A stretch of DNA of 64,000 nt from Sipunculus nudus (taxonomy: Eukaryota; Annelida; Sipuncula; Golfingiida; Sipunculidae), in NCBI GenBank assembly GCA_026874595.1, contig CM049306.1:55423519-55487518 (forward strand), written 5' to 3'. Made by a program: the position numbers and the translations under genes. A model generated the notes under the pieces. It was not told the DNA's origin. It did no database searches and was given only the letters and a program-made list of their open reading frames with translations. This document shows, piece after piece, positions 36,519-48,424 of the stretch (positions within the stretch are counted from its first letter, which is position 1; each line of letters begins with the position of its first letter).

Positions 36519-37140
36519 GCTCACCAGAATGAACTTCAGGAGAGCTTATATATATACCGTACTCCCAGCTTCGGCGTCCGCATCGTCTGTAGACACCATA
36601 GGTTAAAATTTTTTATTATCTCTATAACTAAGGAACCACTACACCAATTGCTTTTATATTACACATACATATTGTATAGGTGGATATTTATTACCCTACT
36701 GATTTGGGGATCAAAAGGTAAAAGGTCAAGATCACAGGCCCCTGTTGTTCATGAACAAGTCAGGTTTAAAGTTTTTTTCTTAGGCTCATTTCTAAATTGC
36801 TTATAAAGACATTTCAATTAAACTTAAAACTCTAATGAACAGTGACAATACCTAGCACAACTATTAAAAGTTTAAACCATAATTTAATTTCCGGGCAGTA
36901 ATTAAACAAAACTTGTACAGATTCCAACCCAGCTTAGGTTAAAGTTTTTCTTTACTCTTTATAATTCAGCAACCACTGACCCGATTGCTTTCATATTACA
37001 CATACATATTGCATCGGTGATTTTGTTGAAATTTTGTTGTGGGTAAGGATAACCAACTTTTGTTGAAAATTTGAAGGTAATCTGTCCGGATCACCATCAC
37101 ATTTTTTCAAAGGTTTCCTGTCCAAAGTTATATGGATATT
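36519..37140. repeat. Degenerate dispersed repeat with two 336-bp monomers
   Basis: The segment starts with TTTAGCTCACCAGAATGAAC. GGTTAAA at 36601 is repeated at 36937, exactly 336 bp later, and both are followed by TATAA, CAACCACTGA or a similar stretch and by ATTGCTTT(T/C)ATATTACAC. It resembles other invertebrate TAGCTCACC-type dispersed repeats, but no intact ends are visible. Confidence 0.55.
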
Positions 37141-37171
37141 TCTTTTGTCACTGTCCAGGCTCAGAGCCATT

Positions 37172-37322
37172 GCAGGCCTGGAAAAGGTAAATGGTAAAAA
37201 AAATTAATAAGTGATCTGGATTAAAACAGACTTCTTTGAAATAAAGAGTGAAAAAGAGTGAAATAAGAGTCAATTCCCCATTTTTATCACAGACTAAATG
37301 AAGATGAGCTTTGCACACCACA

Positions 37323-37413
<91 letters not shown>

Positions 37414-37560
37414 ATGCATATCATTCCAAAAGTCAGGGCATTTTCCACATGATGACACATGCTGGACAATTGCACACAAAAAATTGCGAAAAGTCCTTTT
37501 CTTGTTCTTACTGGACTGTTAAAGCAGGAGAGAAATAGTATATATCAGAATTCTTTCACA
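37172..37560 (+). repeat. Old dispersed repeat, copy Y left part
   Basis: Related to copy X (18403-18895), with an (AT)n expansion at 37327-37411. The similarity breaks at the left end of E2 and resumes at 40128 after E2, so E2 inserted into this copy. Confidence 0.6.
37327..37411. repeat. (AT)n microsatellite
   Basis: Pure TA run of about 85 bp inside copy Y; absent from copy X. Confidence 0.97.
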
Positions 37561-40127
37561 AACAAGTGACCCATGGGTCATGACGCTCAGCTGACTGGGA
37601 AGAGATTCGCAAAAGGAAATTTTATCATCTGAAAGGTAGTATATTCCCATTCACCTGAAGCATCAAACAGATTAACCAACAGGCCAAGATTGTGTCTGTA
37701 TTTATATATCCAAAAATAGAGAAAAAATGCGTAAACTTAAAAAAAAATACATGTGGCTTCACCAGTCTGCAGAAACTAATAAAAACACTTAATGGTCAAT
37801 ATCCATGCAAAGAATCATAGTGATCTCTGCATTAGTTGTTCAGATACTTCAGCTTTTGTATCAAATTTTCCATTATTCTGAGGGATACTTCGGAGTCCTA
37901 TAGCTTGAAGGATATGGGCAACAGAGACCTAATTTCAGGTTTCCACAGACACTTTTCATGGGCCTCCTTGCAACACAAGAATGAAGATTCTAGGTCCAGT
38001 TGTAACAATTTGTGCCACGTTAACAGATGACAGCATCCTTAAAGGTCTCAAAAATAGAGAAAAAAATTCGTAAAAAATAAAAAAATACAGGTGGCACCAC
38101 CAGTCTGCAGAAACTATTGTAACATCTCATGATCAATATGTATGCCAAAAATCATGACCATCAGTGATGTAGTTAATGAGATATTGAAGTTTTTGTATGA
38201 AATTTTTGACTATTCTGGGGGGTACTTTGGGGCCCCATAGCTCAAAGGATATGAGTAACAAAGACCTAACTTCTGGTTTCCATGGAGACTTTTCATAGTT
38301 CTCTCACTGTCTCAAGAATGAAGATTCTAGGTCGAGTCTAAACGATTTGTGCCCTGTTAACAGATGTTCACATTTTTAAAGGTGTCAAAAATAGAGAAAA
38401 CAATTTGTAAAGAATCGAAAATTACAGGTGGCGCCACCAGTCTGCAGAAACTGATGAAACATCTCATGATCAATATGTATGCTAAAAATCATGACCATCA
38501 GTGATGTAGTTAATGAAATATTTAAGTTTTTGTATCAAAGTTTTGACTATTCTGGGGGTACTTTGGGGCCCCATAGCTCAAAGGATATGGGTAACAGAGA
38601 CCTAATTTCTGGTTTCCATGGAGACTTTTTATAGTTCTCTCTGTGTGTCAAGAATGAAGATTCTAGGTCCAGTCTATACAATTTGTGCCCTGTTAACAGA
38701 TGTTCACATTTTTTAAGGTCTCAAAAATAGAGAAAAAAATTCGTAAAAAATTGAAAAATACAGGTGGCGCCACCAGTCTGCAGGAACTGATGGAAAATCT
38801 CATGAATAATATGTATGCCAAAAATCATGACCATCAGTGATGTAGTTAATGAAATATTGAAGTTTTTGTATGAAATTTTTTACTATTCTGGGGGGTACTT
38901 TGGGGCCCCATAGCTCAAAGGATATGAGTAACAAAGACCTAACTTCTGGTTTCCATGGAGACTTTTCATAGTTCTCTCACTGTCTCAAGAATGAAGATTC
39001 TAGGTCGAGTCTATACGATTTGTGCCCTGTTAACAGATGTTCACATTTTTAAAGGTCTCAAAAATAGAGAATACAATTTGTAAAGAATCAAAAAATACAG
39101 GTGGCGCCACCAGTCTGCAGAAACTGATGAAACATCTCATGATCAATATGTATGCTAAAAATCATGACCATCAGTGATGTAGTTAATGAAATATTTAAGT
39201 TTTTGTATGAAATTTTTGACTATTCTGGGGGTACTTTGGGGCCCCATAGCTCAAAGGATATGGGTAACAGAGACCTAATTTCTGGTTTCCATGGAGACTT
39301 TTTATAGTTCTCTCTGTGTGTCAAGAATGAAGATTCTAGGTCCAGTCTATACGATTTGTGCCCTGTTAACAGATGTTCACATTTTTTAAGGTCTCAAAAA
39401 TAGAGAAAAAAATTCGTAAAAAATTGAAAAATACAGGTGGCGCCACCAGTCTGCAGGAACTGATGGAAAATCTCATGAATAATATGTATGCCAAAAATCA
39501 TGACCATCAGTGATGTAGTTAATGAAATATTGAAGTTTTTGTATGAAATTTTTTACTATTCTGGGGGGTACTTTGGGGCCCCATAGCTCAAAGGATATGG
39601 GTAACAGAGACCTAATTTCTGGTTTCCATGGAGACTTTTCATAGGTCTCTCTCTGTGTCAAGAATGAAGATTCTAGGCCCAGTCTATACGATTTGTGCCC
39701 TGTTAACAGATGTTCACATTTTTTAAGGTCTCAAAAATAGAGAAAAAAATTTGTAAAAAATCGAAAAATACAGATGGCGCCACCAGTCTGCAGGAACTGA
39801 TGGAACATCTCATGATAAATATGTATGCCAAAAATCATGACCATCAGTGATGTAGTTAATGAGATATTGAAGTTTTTGTATGAAATTTTTTATTATTCTG
39901 GGGGGTACTTTGGGGCCCCATAGCTCGAAGGATATGGGTAACAGAGACCTAATTTCTGGTTTCCAAGGAGATTTTTTATCGACCTCTCAGAATGTCAAGT
40001 TACAAAGTTCTAGGTCCAGCTGTTACGATTTGGGCCTAGTTAACGGACAGACAGACGGACATACGGATGACGGACAAAGAGTGATCGCTATAGCTCAGCA
40101 TGACTGAAAGTCAGCTGAGCTAAAAAA
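37561..40127 (+). mobile_element. Family 1b Helentron/HINE-like element E2
   Basis: Complete element of about 2.57 kb. Left: palindrome TGACCCATGGGTCA (37567-37580), TGAC, GCTCAGCTGACT (37585-37596). Right: short (ACGG)n tract (40042-40075), hairpin (40092-40121), A-rich end. Monomer palindromes are at 38099, 38426, 38762, 39099, 39435 and 39772, mostly 336-337 bp apart, with alternate monomers closer to each other (673-bp higher-order period). The 5' part aligns with E1 and lacks the family 3 insertion, so it supplies the empty site. No coding region. Confidence 0.85.
40092..40121 (+). other. Right-terminal hairpin of E2
   Basis: Arms AGCTCAGCATGACT and AGTCAGCTGAGCT around GAA. The extra C in the first arm makes a one-base bulge. 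Confidence 0.85.
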
Positions 40128-40250
40128 ACAAGGAAAAAAGGGTGCTGTTGAAAAAAAGAGTGGAAAAAGAGTTATAACCATCATTTTCAGGAAATCCTCA
40201 AAAAAGAGTGTCTCTTTTAAAAAGACTGATTTGGCAGGTTACATTGTTAT
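40128..40250 (+). repeat. Old dispersed repeat, copy Y right part
   Basis: AGGAAAAAAGGGTGCTGTTGA, then repeated AAAGAGTG words, matching the end of copy X (GGAAAAGTGCTGCTGAGAAA at about 18788). It continues the segment interrupted at 37560. Confidence 0.6.
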
Positions 40251-43200
40251 AGAGCTAACCAGTGAATACAGTTGTTGAACCCTCAGATACATTTCCTGTG
40301 TTGCTGAGTATTTCGATTAAGTTAACAGAGGTTGTGGTCTCTGGGCACTTTCCGTGTCACAAAGGGAGCATGCTGACTGGTCAAGATGGTGGATGCTGTA
40401 GGGAGTGTCTCAGGAAGCAGTGATGAGAGCTTGAGTACTGAGAGTGTACCAGGGCAGGCTCATGACCCGGAGGTCTTGTTGTACAGCTGTTCCAGCCAGC
40501 TTCCTTCTGTTGTTGCTGCCACAAATATCAAACAGCAGGCTTTGCTGACTTCCTCTGCAGTTCTTGTTGAAGGGCTTGTATTTATAGTCCTACCTCACAC
40601 AAAACCTGTACCATAATGGTCAAAACAGACAACTAATGGAAGAACCAAAATACTACAGACTGAGGCTTTGAGCAAAGGATGAATAGCAAATATGAAAGGA
40701 TAAATTTTCTTCAGGACTAGATCAAACATTTACTGGTATAAAATGCCAGAAAATTTTGTCTCTTGAAAAAAATTACTTCCCATATAGAAAAAAGATAATT
40801 TTCAATAAATATCACATGTGTAATTTAGTTATGTACAAAAAGGATTCCAGGAAACCCTGCCATCTTGCATCATGACTCATGTCATTTTCTCCTCTCCTGA
40901 TTCCATCTTCTTGGGATGTATCACTGACAGAGAGAAGCATCCCCTGCCAGCTAATAAACAAAGCAGTATAGGCATTCTAAATGGACTGATAGGGCCTACT
41001 TTGAGAAATGAAATTAGTCATGTTCAAAACTGCACTGCAACTGTTATACATACTGTCACAATGCTTTTGCTGCAAAATTAAAGTGATCTTAACATTAGGC
41101 TATGAGTAAAGATTAAACATAAAAGAATACAAGTGAATTTACAAAGCAATGCACAAATCCTGTTTTGAACATTCCCTGACCTTTTTGCACAATGTTATTA
41201 GTAGCTGTTGTTTGAAAGTAAACAAATAATTTAACGGCAGGTCTGGTTTATTTTTGCCAAAACACTTGTTAGATATCACACTAACAGAAACAAAAAGAGT
41301 ATCATGAATTAAACAAATTTTCCCCATTTATAAAGGGAACAATACCTCTACTTCATACTCATATTGATTTGTGCGTAAGCCATTAGAACTGGTTGACAGT
41401 TGGTAACTTGGTACCATTACTGGTAAATACCATGTTGGCGCTGGTCCAGCCTTGGTCAACATTTGGGGACAGAGCACTAATTGGGTTCATTACTGGAGCC
41501 TGTTAACCCTGCCACCCACAACACAGTTGGGATTCATACAGGTTTTCACCCAGTCTTCCCTGAGATTGAAGAGACCTTGGCTAACTGTTGCATTTCCTGA
41601 TTTTAATGGTAGATGCTGGCAGACTTTAACCAAGCTCATTTAGCTGAATGAGTCAGACAAGGGCAGCATAATTTTCAGTCCTGCCAGTAAGTTTGTACTT
41701 GGCAGGCAATTCCAGTCCGCTTTAACCCTGGGGAAACCCATATCACCCAAGCTGCCACCCAGCCACCTGCGAGGCATTAAATATACATAGGTCCATCAGT
41801 CTGACCTTTATATAAACATTTGGGATTTGAATGTTTTCCTTGTGGAAAAGATTGCAGGCCTGTTAACTGTGACAGCAGCTCTAAAACATAAAACAAAGAC
41901 CATGTACACTTAGTAATATACAAAAATTGCTGTCTGTTGTTTTAATGCTAGTAGTATTAGTGTTCCCGTACGCATATATATCATGCCTATGTCTATACCA
42001 TTGATAAGTTTCCCAAGTGGTCGCTTTGACTTCTATCTACATGGTTTTACAATAAGTCATAATTTTGCATCAAATCTTGCATTAAAATCCCTTTAATACA
42101 AATTTAGATAAAATAATATATCATCCATTTAATACAAGCACTTTTTAAGTATCTTTCCTGTGACCTCATCAACGTGTGTCCCATAATGCTGTGCAAACAA
42201 TACTTCCTGTTTAATTTCAGTTATATCCCACAATGAAATTCCCACTTAATGCAATTTTTCTCCAAAGGCTGCCATGTCTCCATATACAAATGGAGTAAAA
42301 TTCAATGTAAAATTCAAGACGGTAGGATTTGTTACCAGGAGTTTAATGAATTTATATTAGCTCTGTCTGTCTAATGTGGAGTAAAAATTACTAACTATAA
42401 AGAAGTAACTGAAAAAAACTGGCATCCCAGAAGTTATTACTTCTCAGATCACAGGGGCTGCCCCTTCGGTAATGAACCTGGCTATTTTACAGTGACAGCA
42501 TCATGCATATTTTACTCTGTCTTTCTCTGGTGCTTCTGAAGCATGAGTAACAACATACAGTGCTGAGCTTTCTAACCCTCTCAGCATCAGTGGCCCTGCA
42601 TGCCTATCTGTATGTATGCATACTACAATATTTTCTCATCACTGCAATAAGTATAATGAATTTAGTAGAATTTCCACTTATCCAGTCCCGGATATAGAAA
42701 CGGATCTATCCAAAAAGAAGCGTATTTGTACCACTGTGGACAAGTGTTTGAAATACTAATGTAACCAAGAAAAGTTTTCTCACGACAATTAAGTATCTAC
42801 ACCCTCTGACATTTCAATGCAATTTCAATTTCATTTCAAAAACATTTCTAAAACATAAAGAGTGTTTTTTTCAATAGCCCTACTAGTATGTAATTACCTG
42901 TATATAATTTTTGAATTTATTTAACTGCAATGCCTGCTTTATTCCACTTAAATACTGATATTAAAACACCTGATAATAATGCACGTCCGCATGATCGTAC
43001 AATATATCCCTGGATCAGCATTCCCTGCCATAGATCTAAAGAACTGAAAAGGACAAACATTTAAATTATAAATTTTAGAAATAAAGAGTTTTTCATATAC
43101 CCTGACTGAAAAAAGCTAGATCAAAGTAAAGCTCAACTGACGTTTAAAAACAAATTCATATGTTATGTTGATAGAGTTGGCAAGATGTTCTGCAATGAAT

Positions 43201-44627
43201 GCAAAATCATCTTGATTAAAGGGACCCTATAGCTACGCTTCCAGAATATTAGATTTTAATGCCTTTTTCATGAGCTCACACAAAAATTCAATCCCTCATG
43301 ATTTAGGATTTTTCAATGTGATCTGTGGTTGCTGAAATTTATTAAACCATTACTAATTATGGGATAGAAGGAGATCTATAGAGCATGGATGAGAGACATT
43401 TTTAGAGAGCCTGGGAATAAAATTTCATGATTTTTTTTTTTTACTTTTTGCATATTCTGACTTTTTCAGTATTGATTTTATACTTTCAAAATTCAGGACT
43501 TTTAAGGGCATGAGAACCTTGAAATACTATGTTTATTTCAGTTGCTTTTTGTTAAAATAGAACAGATACATAATTTAAAATTTATTATAAAAAGAATATA
43601 ACCATCAATACTGCTATTCAGGTAAAGGTTGCACAGAGAAACATGAAGCACATTTTCAATCAATAAATGTATCATGTTTAACTCATAGGGACATTAAAAT
43701 TAACAGTAAGTACTGTTCCTGAATAAGCCAAAGTACCAGGTATTATGCTAGGCCTTTCTATGAGCCTTACTTCTGTCCCCCCCCCCCCCCCCTGAAAATT
43801 GTGGGGTTTTTTTCATGAAATTCCACCTTTGCCGATTACTAGTACAGAAATTATCTGTAAGTCTTGAAAGATAGACTAATTCCTGTGTACCAATAACCAT
43901 CTCTATTGTAGAGAAAGTTTTCACTACAAGATTCTCAAAAAGACACAGTAAAACGTTAGAAATATGAAATCTATTGTGTCTGTCTTCTTGGATGTCAGTT
44001 CTCTGAAATGTTAACCTTCTGCCTGGATCTAAAAGCCTAACAAGCGGACAGGCCAGACATCCCCATTAAGGGAATCCAATTTAATGCGAGCTGCTGGGAG
44101 CATGCGGCACACTGCTACCATCTCCTAACAAACAATATTAGAATTGATTCAGCCTCATCTTATTTACCTCTGTGACAGAAAACTAGGTGACTGAGCCAGT
44201 TGAACACTAGAGAACCAAAAATGACATTCAACTCCTCAGAGTAATTCTCTGGCTATTTTATAAAATGAATTTTCAAGGGAGGTTAAAAAGTGATACATCA
44301 CTTCCATTTCAGGCTAGTTTACAAAATGAATTGTCCCCATGATGTGAAAAAATTAACCTGTCATTTCCATTTTTATTCTTGTTTTTTAATAACTGCAGAA
44401 ATTATTTTACTGCATGATGGAAAAAAACACTGTTCTTCAGCAGAAAAAGGTAGATTCCATCATCATTATGTTTAAATTTGATTGGGTTAATTTATGTACT
44501 TGTGAAGTAATTTTCTTTTTGGGTCACATTACTGTTAATTTTACAAACTTATCAGTTATATTTTAGGTGTTCTCACTGCAATGTCATTAAATGGGATTTA
44601 CTGGTTGGTATCTCAATTATTCAAAGA
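40251..44627. other. Unique AT-rich non-coding DNA
   Basis: Four kilobases without a supportable exon, RNA gene or mobile element. A 77-codon open frame at 40386-40616 starts in a fair ATG context and is Ser/Glu-rich at the N terminus, but it has no recognisable domain. A (C)16 tract is at 43777-43792. Confidence 0.5.
43777..43792. repeat. Poly-C tract (C)16
   Basis: Uninterrupted run of C in otherwise AT-rich DNA. Confidence 0.9.
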
Positions 44628-46351
44628 TGAAATCCTTATGTGTGCATGATATGAAAATTATATCAAAAGTGCTCTCAGGAAACAAACGTGCCATGGTCAA
44701 AGTTGGGCAAAATTTAAGGTACTAATTTTATATTTATACTAATAACTTATAACATTTGAAAAATTCAGAACTAATTTTTGGTATTCAATTGAATCTTGAT
44801 TAAACTAGATATTTCTTGGCACCGCAGGTGCCATAGTATCCCCAGACAATTAATCCCCCCCCCCCCTTTAAGAATAGGCCCCCCATCTTCAGCAACAATT
44901 AATATCGGACCACACTCATAGAAAAGGTCATTCTCATAGAAAAGGTCATGATCCAAATTTCAATATACATCATCCCCTAACCCATGTCTATGTATATGCA
45001 AGAAATCTGTCCATTAGTTTTTGACTTATAATGCTCACAATACTGTTAGGTGGCAATGATGGGGTATTAAACGGCATGAAAACAAGTAAAAGAATAACAG
45101 GTGGCACCACCTGTTTCCCGTACATGACAACACTATCCAAGATCTTCGTTCAAGTTGATTTTTGGACCAATCAATGCATCCCTTATTGAGAAATTAATGA
45201 TTTTGTGTTATTTTCACCATATATGGCAATATTCAAGGTCAAGGCCACTCATTGGAAAGGTCATGACCCCTATTCAAATAAACATTAACCTATAACCCAT
45301 ATCCATGTATATGCATAATATGAAAGAAATTTGTCCATTAGTTTTTTACTTATAATGCTCACAGTACTGATAAATGGCAATGATGGGGTATTAAACGGCA
45401 CAAAACAAGTAAAAGAATAACAGGTGGCGCCACCTGTTTCCAGTACATGACAATACTTTCCAAGATCTTCGAACATGTTGATTTTTGGACCAATGCATGC
45501 ATCCCTTATTGAGATATTAATGATTTTGTGTAATTTTCACCATATATGGCAATATTCAAGGTCAAGGCCACTCTAATAGGAAAGGTCATGACCCCAATTT
45601 ATATATACATCATCCCATAACCCATGTCTATGTATATGCATAATATGAAAGAAATCTGTCCATTAGTTTTTGACTTATAATGCTCACAGGTTATAAATGT
45701 ACTGTTAAGTGGCAATGATAGGTTATTAAACGGCACGAAAACAAGTAAAAGAATAACAGGTGGCACCACCTGTTTCCGGTACATGACATTACTATCCAAG
45801 ATCTTCGGTCAAGTTGATTTTTGGACCAATGCATGCATCCCTTATTGAGAAATTAATGATTTTGTGTGATTTTCACCATATATGGCAATATTCAAGGTCA
45901 AGGCCACTCATTGGAAAGGTCATGACCCCTATTCAAAAAAAAACATTATCCTATAACCCATATCCATGTATATGCATAATATGAAAGAAATTTGTCCATT
46001 AGTTTTTGACTTATAATGCTCACAGTACTGATAAATGGCAATGATGGGGTATTAAACGGCACAAAACAAGTAAAAGAATAACAGGTGGCGCCACCTGTTT
46101 CCGGTACATGACAATACTTTCCAAGATCTTGGAACATGTTGATTTTTGGACCAATGCATGCATCCCTTATTGAGATATTTAAGAATTTGTGTGATTTTCC
46201 CCAAAATTGAATCTATTCAAGGTCAAGGTCACTCTTCTAGTCACTCTTCATTTTAAATAGGCGTCGTCCTCTCACCCATATCTATACATATACCAAGTTT
46301 GGTAAAGATCCGTGAAATATTTTTTGAGTTATTGTGTCCAAAAGAAATCTC

Positions 46352-46371
46352 TGCGGCGGCGGCGGCGGCGC
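46352..46371. repeat. (CGG)n microsatellite
   Basis: GCGGCGGCGG-type run 19 bp inside the right hairpin of the family 2 element. Shorter versions sit at the same place in 57771-58922 and in the family 3 elements. Confidence 0.9.
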
Positions 46372-46389
46372 GACCGTGCCTAAACCATA

Positions 46390-46416
46390 GTATCTCCAGA
46401 CTATGTCTGGCGATAC
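46390..46416 (+). other. Right-terminal hairpin of family 2 element
   Basis: Arms GTATCTCCAGAC and GTCTGGCGATAC pair with one mismatch around TAT. The first arm repeats the left subterminal motif GTATCCCCAGAC. Confidence 0.85.
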
Positions 46417-47010
46417 AATAATGTTACAACCCTGACAAAAAATCTCTAGCTTCAGCAATCCTCTTGTTAAGGGAGTAAATATATTTCTTGATTTTTTAAA
46501 AAGTGCATTATGTTTGGGCCCATAACTTAAAAAAAATTACGCAATACTGACATCATTTCTGGCATGTGCATAGTGAATGTATAGAAAAATATGTATATTA
46601 TATATGATCAAAGTCAGATCAGTGGTTTTGATATTAGGCAGTCTTACAATGTAACAATGGGTTTTTAACGGAAAAATGAAGTTTTCCATAAATATTTCAA
46701 AGAAATTTTTAGTCCTAGTGATCAAATTCTTGGCATGGTAGGGGATTTTGGAGACATCTAACTGTATGCTAAAATTAAGGAACTTAGAGCTGAAGGTGGG
46801 GAGCTGAGTTCTAGCAAACTGCATAACACTATCTTGATGTAAACTTGATGTGACATGGTGCTTGAAAACTTTAAAAAAATCTACAGTTTTTGATCAACTG
46901 GTTTCAAATTTTTGGTGTAAACAGACAAAATGCTAACAAAAACATGCTGTGAAAATTAAATCCACAGTACTGACAGGAAAAAAATGTGCCATGGTAAAAC
47001 TTGGGCAAAA

Positions 47011-48424
47011 GTCTATAAAAATAGAGAAAAAAATTCGTAAAAATTTGAAAAAAATAGAGGTGGCACACCCAGTCTGCAGAAACTGATGGAACACCTCATG
47101 ATCAATATGTATGCCAAAAATAATGAAGATCAATGTTGTAGTTATTGAGTAACTGCAGATTTTGTATCAAATTTTTCATTATTGGGGTATTTTGGAGCCA
47201 TACAGCTTAAAGGATATGGGTAACAGAGACCTAATTTCAGGTTTCCATGGAGACTTTTCATGGGTCTCCCTGTGTGTCAAGAATGAAGATTCTTGATCCA
47301 GTTGTTATGATTTGTGCCCTGTTAACAGATGTTCATATCTTTAAAGTACTAAAAAAAAAAAAAAATTCGTAAAAACACCCAAACAAATACAGATGGTGCC
47401 ACGAGTCTGCAGAAACTGATGAAACACTCAATGATCAATATCCATGCAAACAATAATGGTGATCTCTGCATTAGTTGTTCAGATACATCAGCTATTGTAT
47501 AAAATTTTTCGATAATTCTGAGCTGTACATTGGAGTGCCATAGCTCAAAGGACATGGGTAACAGAGACCTAATTTCAGGTTTCCATGGAGACTTTTCATG
47601 GGTCTCCCTGTGTGTCAAGAATGAAGATTCTAGGTCCAGTCATTACAATTTGTACCCTGTTGACAGATAACTACATCCTTAAAGTTCTCAAAAATAGAGA
47701 AAAAAAAAGTTTTAAAAATTTGAAAAAAATACAGGTGGCGCCACCAGTCTGCAGGAACTGATGGAACACCTCTTGATCAAAATGTATGCCACAAATCATG
47801 ACCATCAGTGTTGTAGCTATTGAGATGCTGCAGTTTTTTTATCATATTTTCCATTATTCTGGGGGGGGGGGTACTTTGGGGCCCCATAGCTTGAAAGATA
47901 TGAGTAACAGAGACCTAATTTCTTGTTTCCATGGAGACTTCTCATAGGTATCTCAGTGTGTCAAGAATGAAGATTCTAGGTCCAATCTTTACAATTTGTG
48001 CCCTGTTAACAGATGTTCACATTTTTAAAGGTCTCAAAAATAGAAAAAAAAATTCGTAAAAAATTGAAAAATACAGGTGGCACCACCAGTCTGCAGAAAC
48101 TGATGGAACATCTCATGATCAATGTGTATGCCAAAAATCATGCCCATCAGTGATGTAGTTAATGAGATATTGAAGTTTTTGTATGAAATTTTTGACTATT
48201 CTGGGGGGGTACTTTGGGGCCCCATAGCTCGAAGGATATGGGTAACAGAGACCTCATTTCTGGTTTCCAAGGAGATTTTTCATGGACCTCTCAGAATGTC
48301 AAGTTACAAGTTTCTAGGTCCAGCAGTTACGATTTGTGCCAGGTCAACGGACAGCAGACAGATGGACGACGGACAAAGGGTGATAGCTATAGCTCAGATG
48401 ACTAACAGTCAGCTGAGCTAAAAA
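47011..48424 (+). mobile_element. 5'-truncated family 1b segment nested in element D
   Basis: Begins inside a 1b monomer (GTCTATAAAAATAGAG, compare GGTCTCAAAAATAGAG) and continues through about four monomers. It ends with a short (ACGG)-like tract, the hairpin at 48391-48419 (loop AAC) and AAAAA. Family 1a sequence resumes directly at TTAACAGATTTTGATC. No left terminal palindrome is present. Confidence 0.75.
48391..48419 (+). other. Right-terminal hairpin of nested 1b segment
   Basis: Arms AGCTCAGATGACT and AGTCAGCTGAGCT around AAC. A second hairpin of the host element follows at 48915-48943. Confidence 0.85.

Larger units (their letters stand above)
44805..46418. mobile_element. Family 2 Helitron/Helentron-like element
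   Basis: A 1614-bp insertion. Copies A (17186/17187) and B (26306/26307) show the empty site GATTAAA|TAATG with no target duplication; the exact junction is ambiguous by 2 bp. The left end is CTAGATATTTCTT, then stem-loop GGCACC-GCA-GGTGCC, ATA, GTATCCCCAGAC. The right end is a (CGG)n tract (46352-46371), then hairpin GTATCTCCAGAC-TAT-GTCTGGCGATAC (46390-46416), then AA. Four monomers have palindromes at 45099, 45422, 45758 and 46083. Read on the minus strand, the left end looks like a canonical Helitron 3' end (6-bp hairpin, 9 nt, CTAG, then host T), inserted between A and T. Read on the plus strand, the right hairpin and subterminal inverted motifs look Helentron-like. Orientation is therefore open. 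Confidence 0.8.

Noticed and set aside
40386-40616. 77-codon plus-strand frame with a fair start context and Ser/Glu-rich start
   Set aside because: No recognisable domain, no clear splice site and no second exon-like segment nearby; kept only as a weak possibility.
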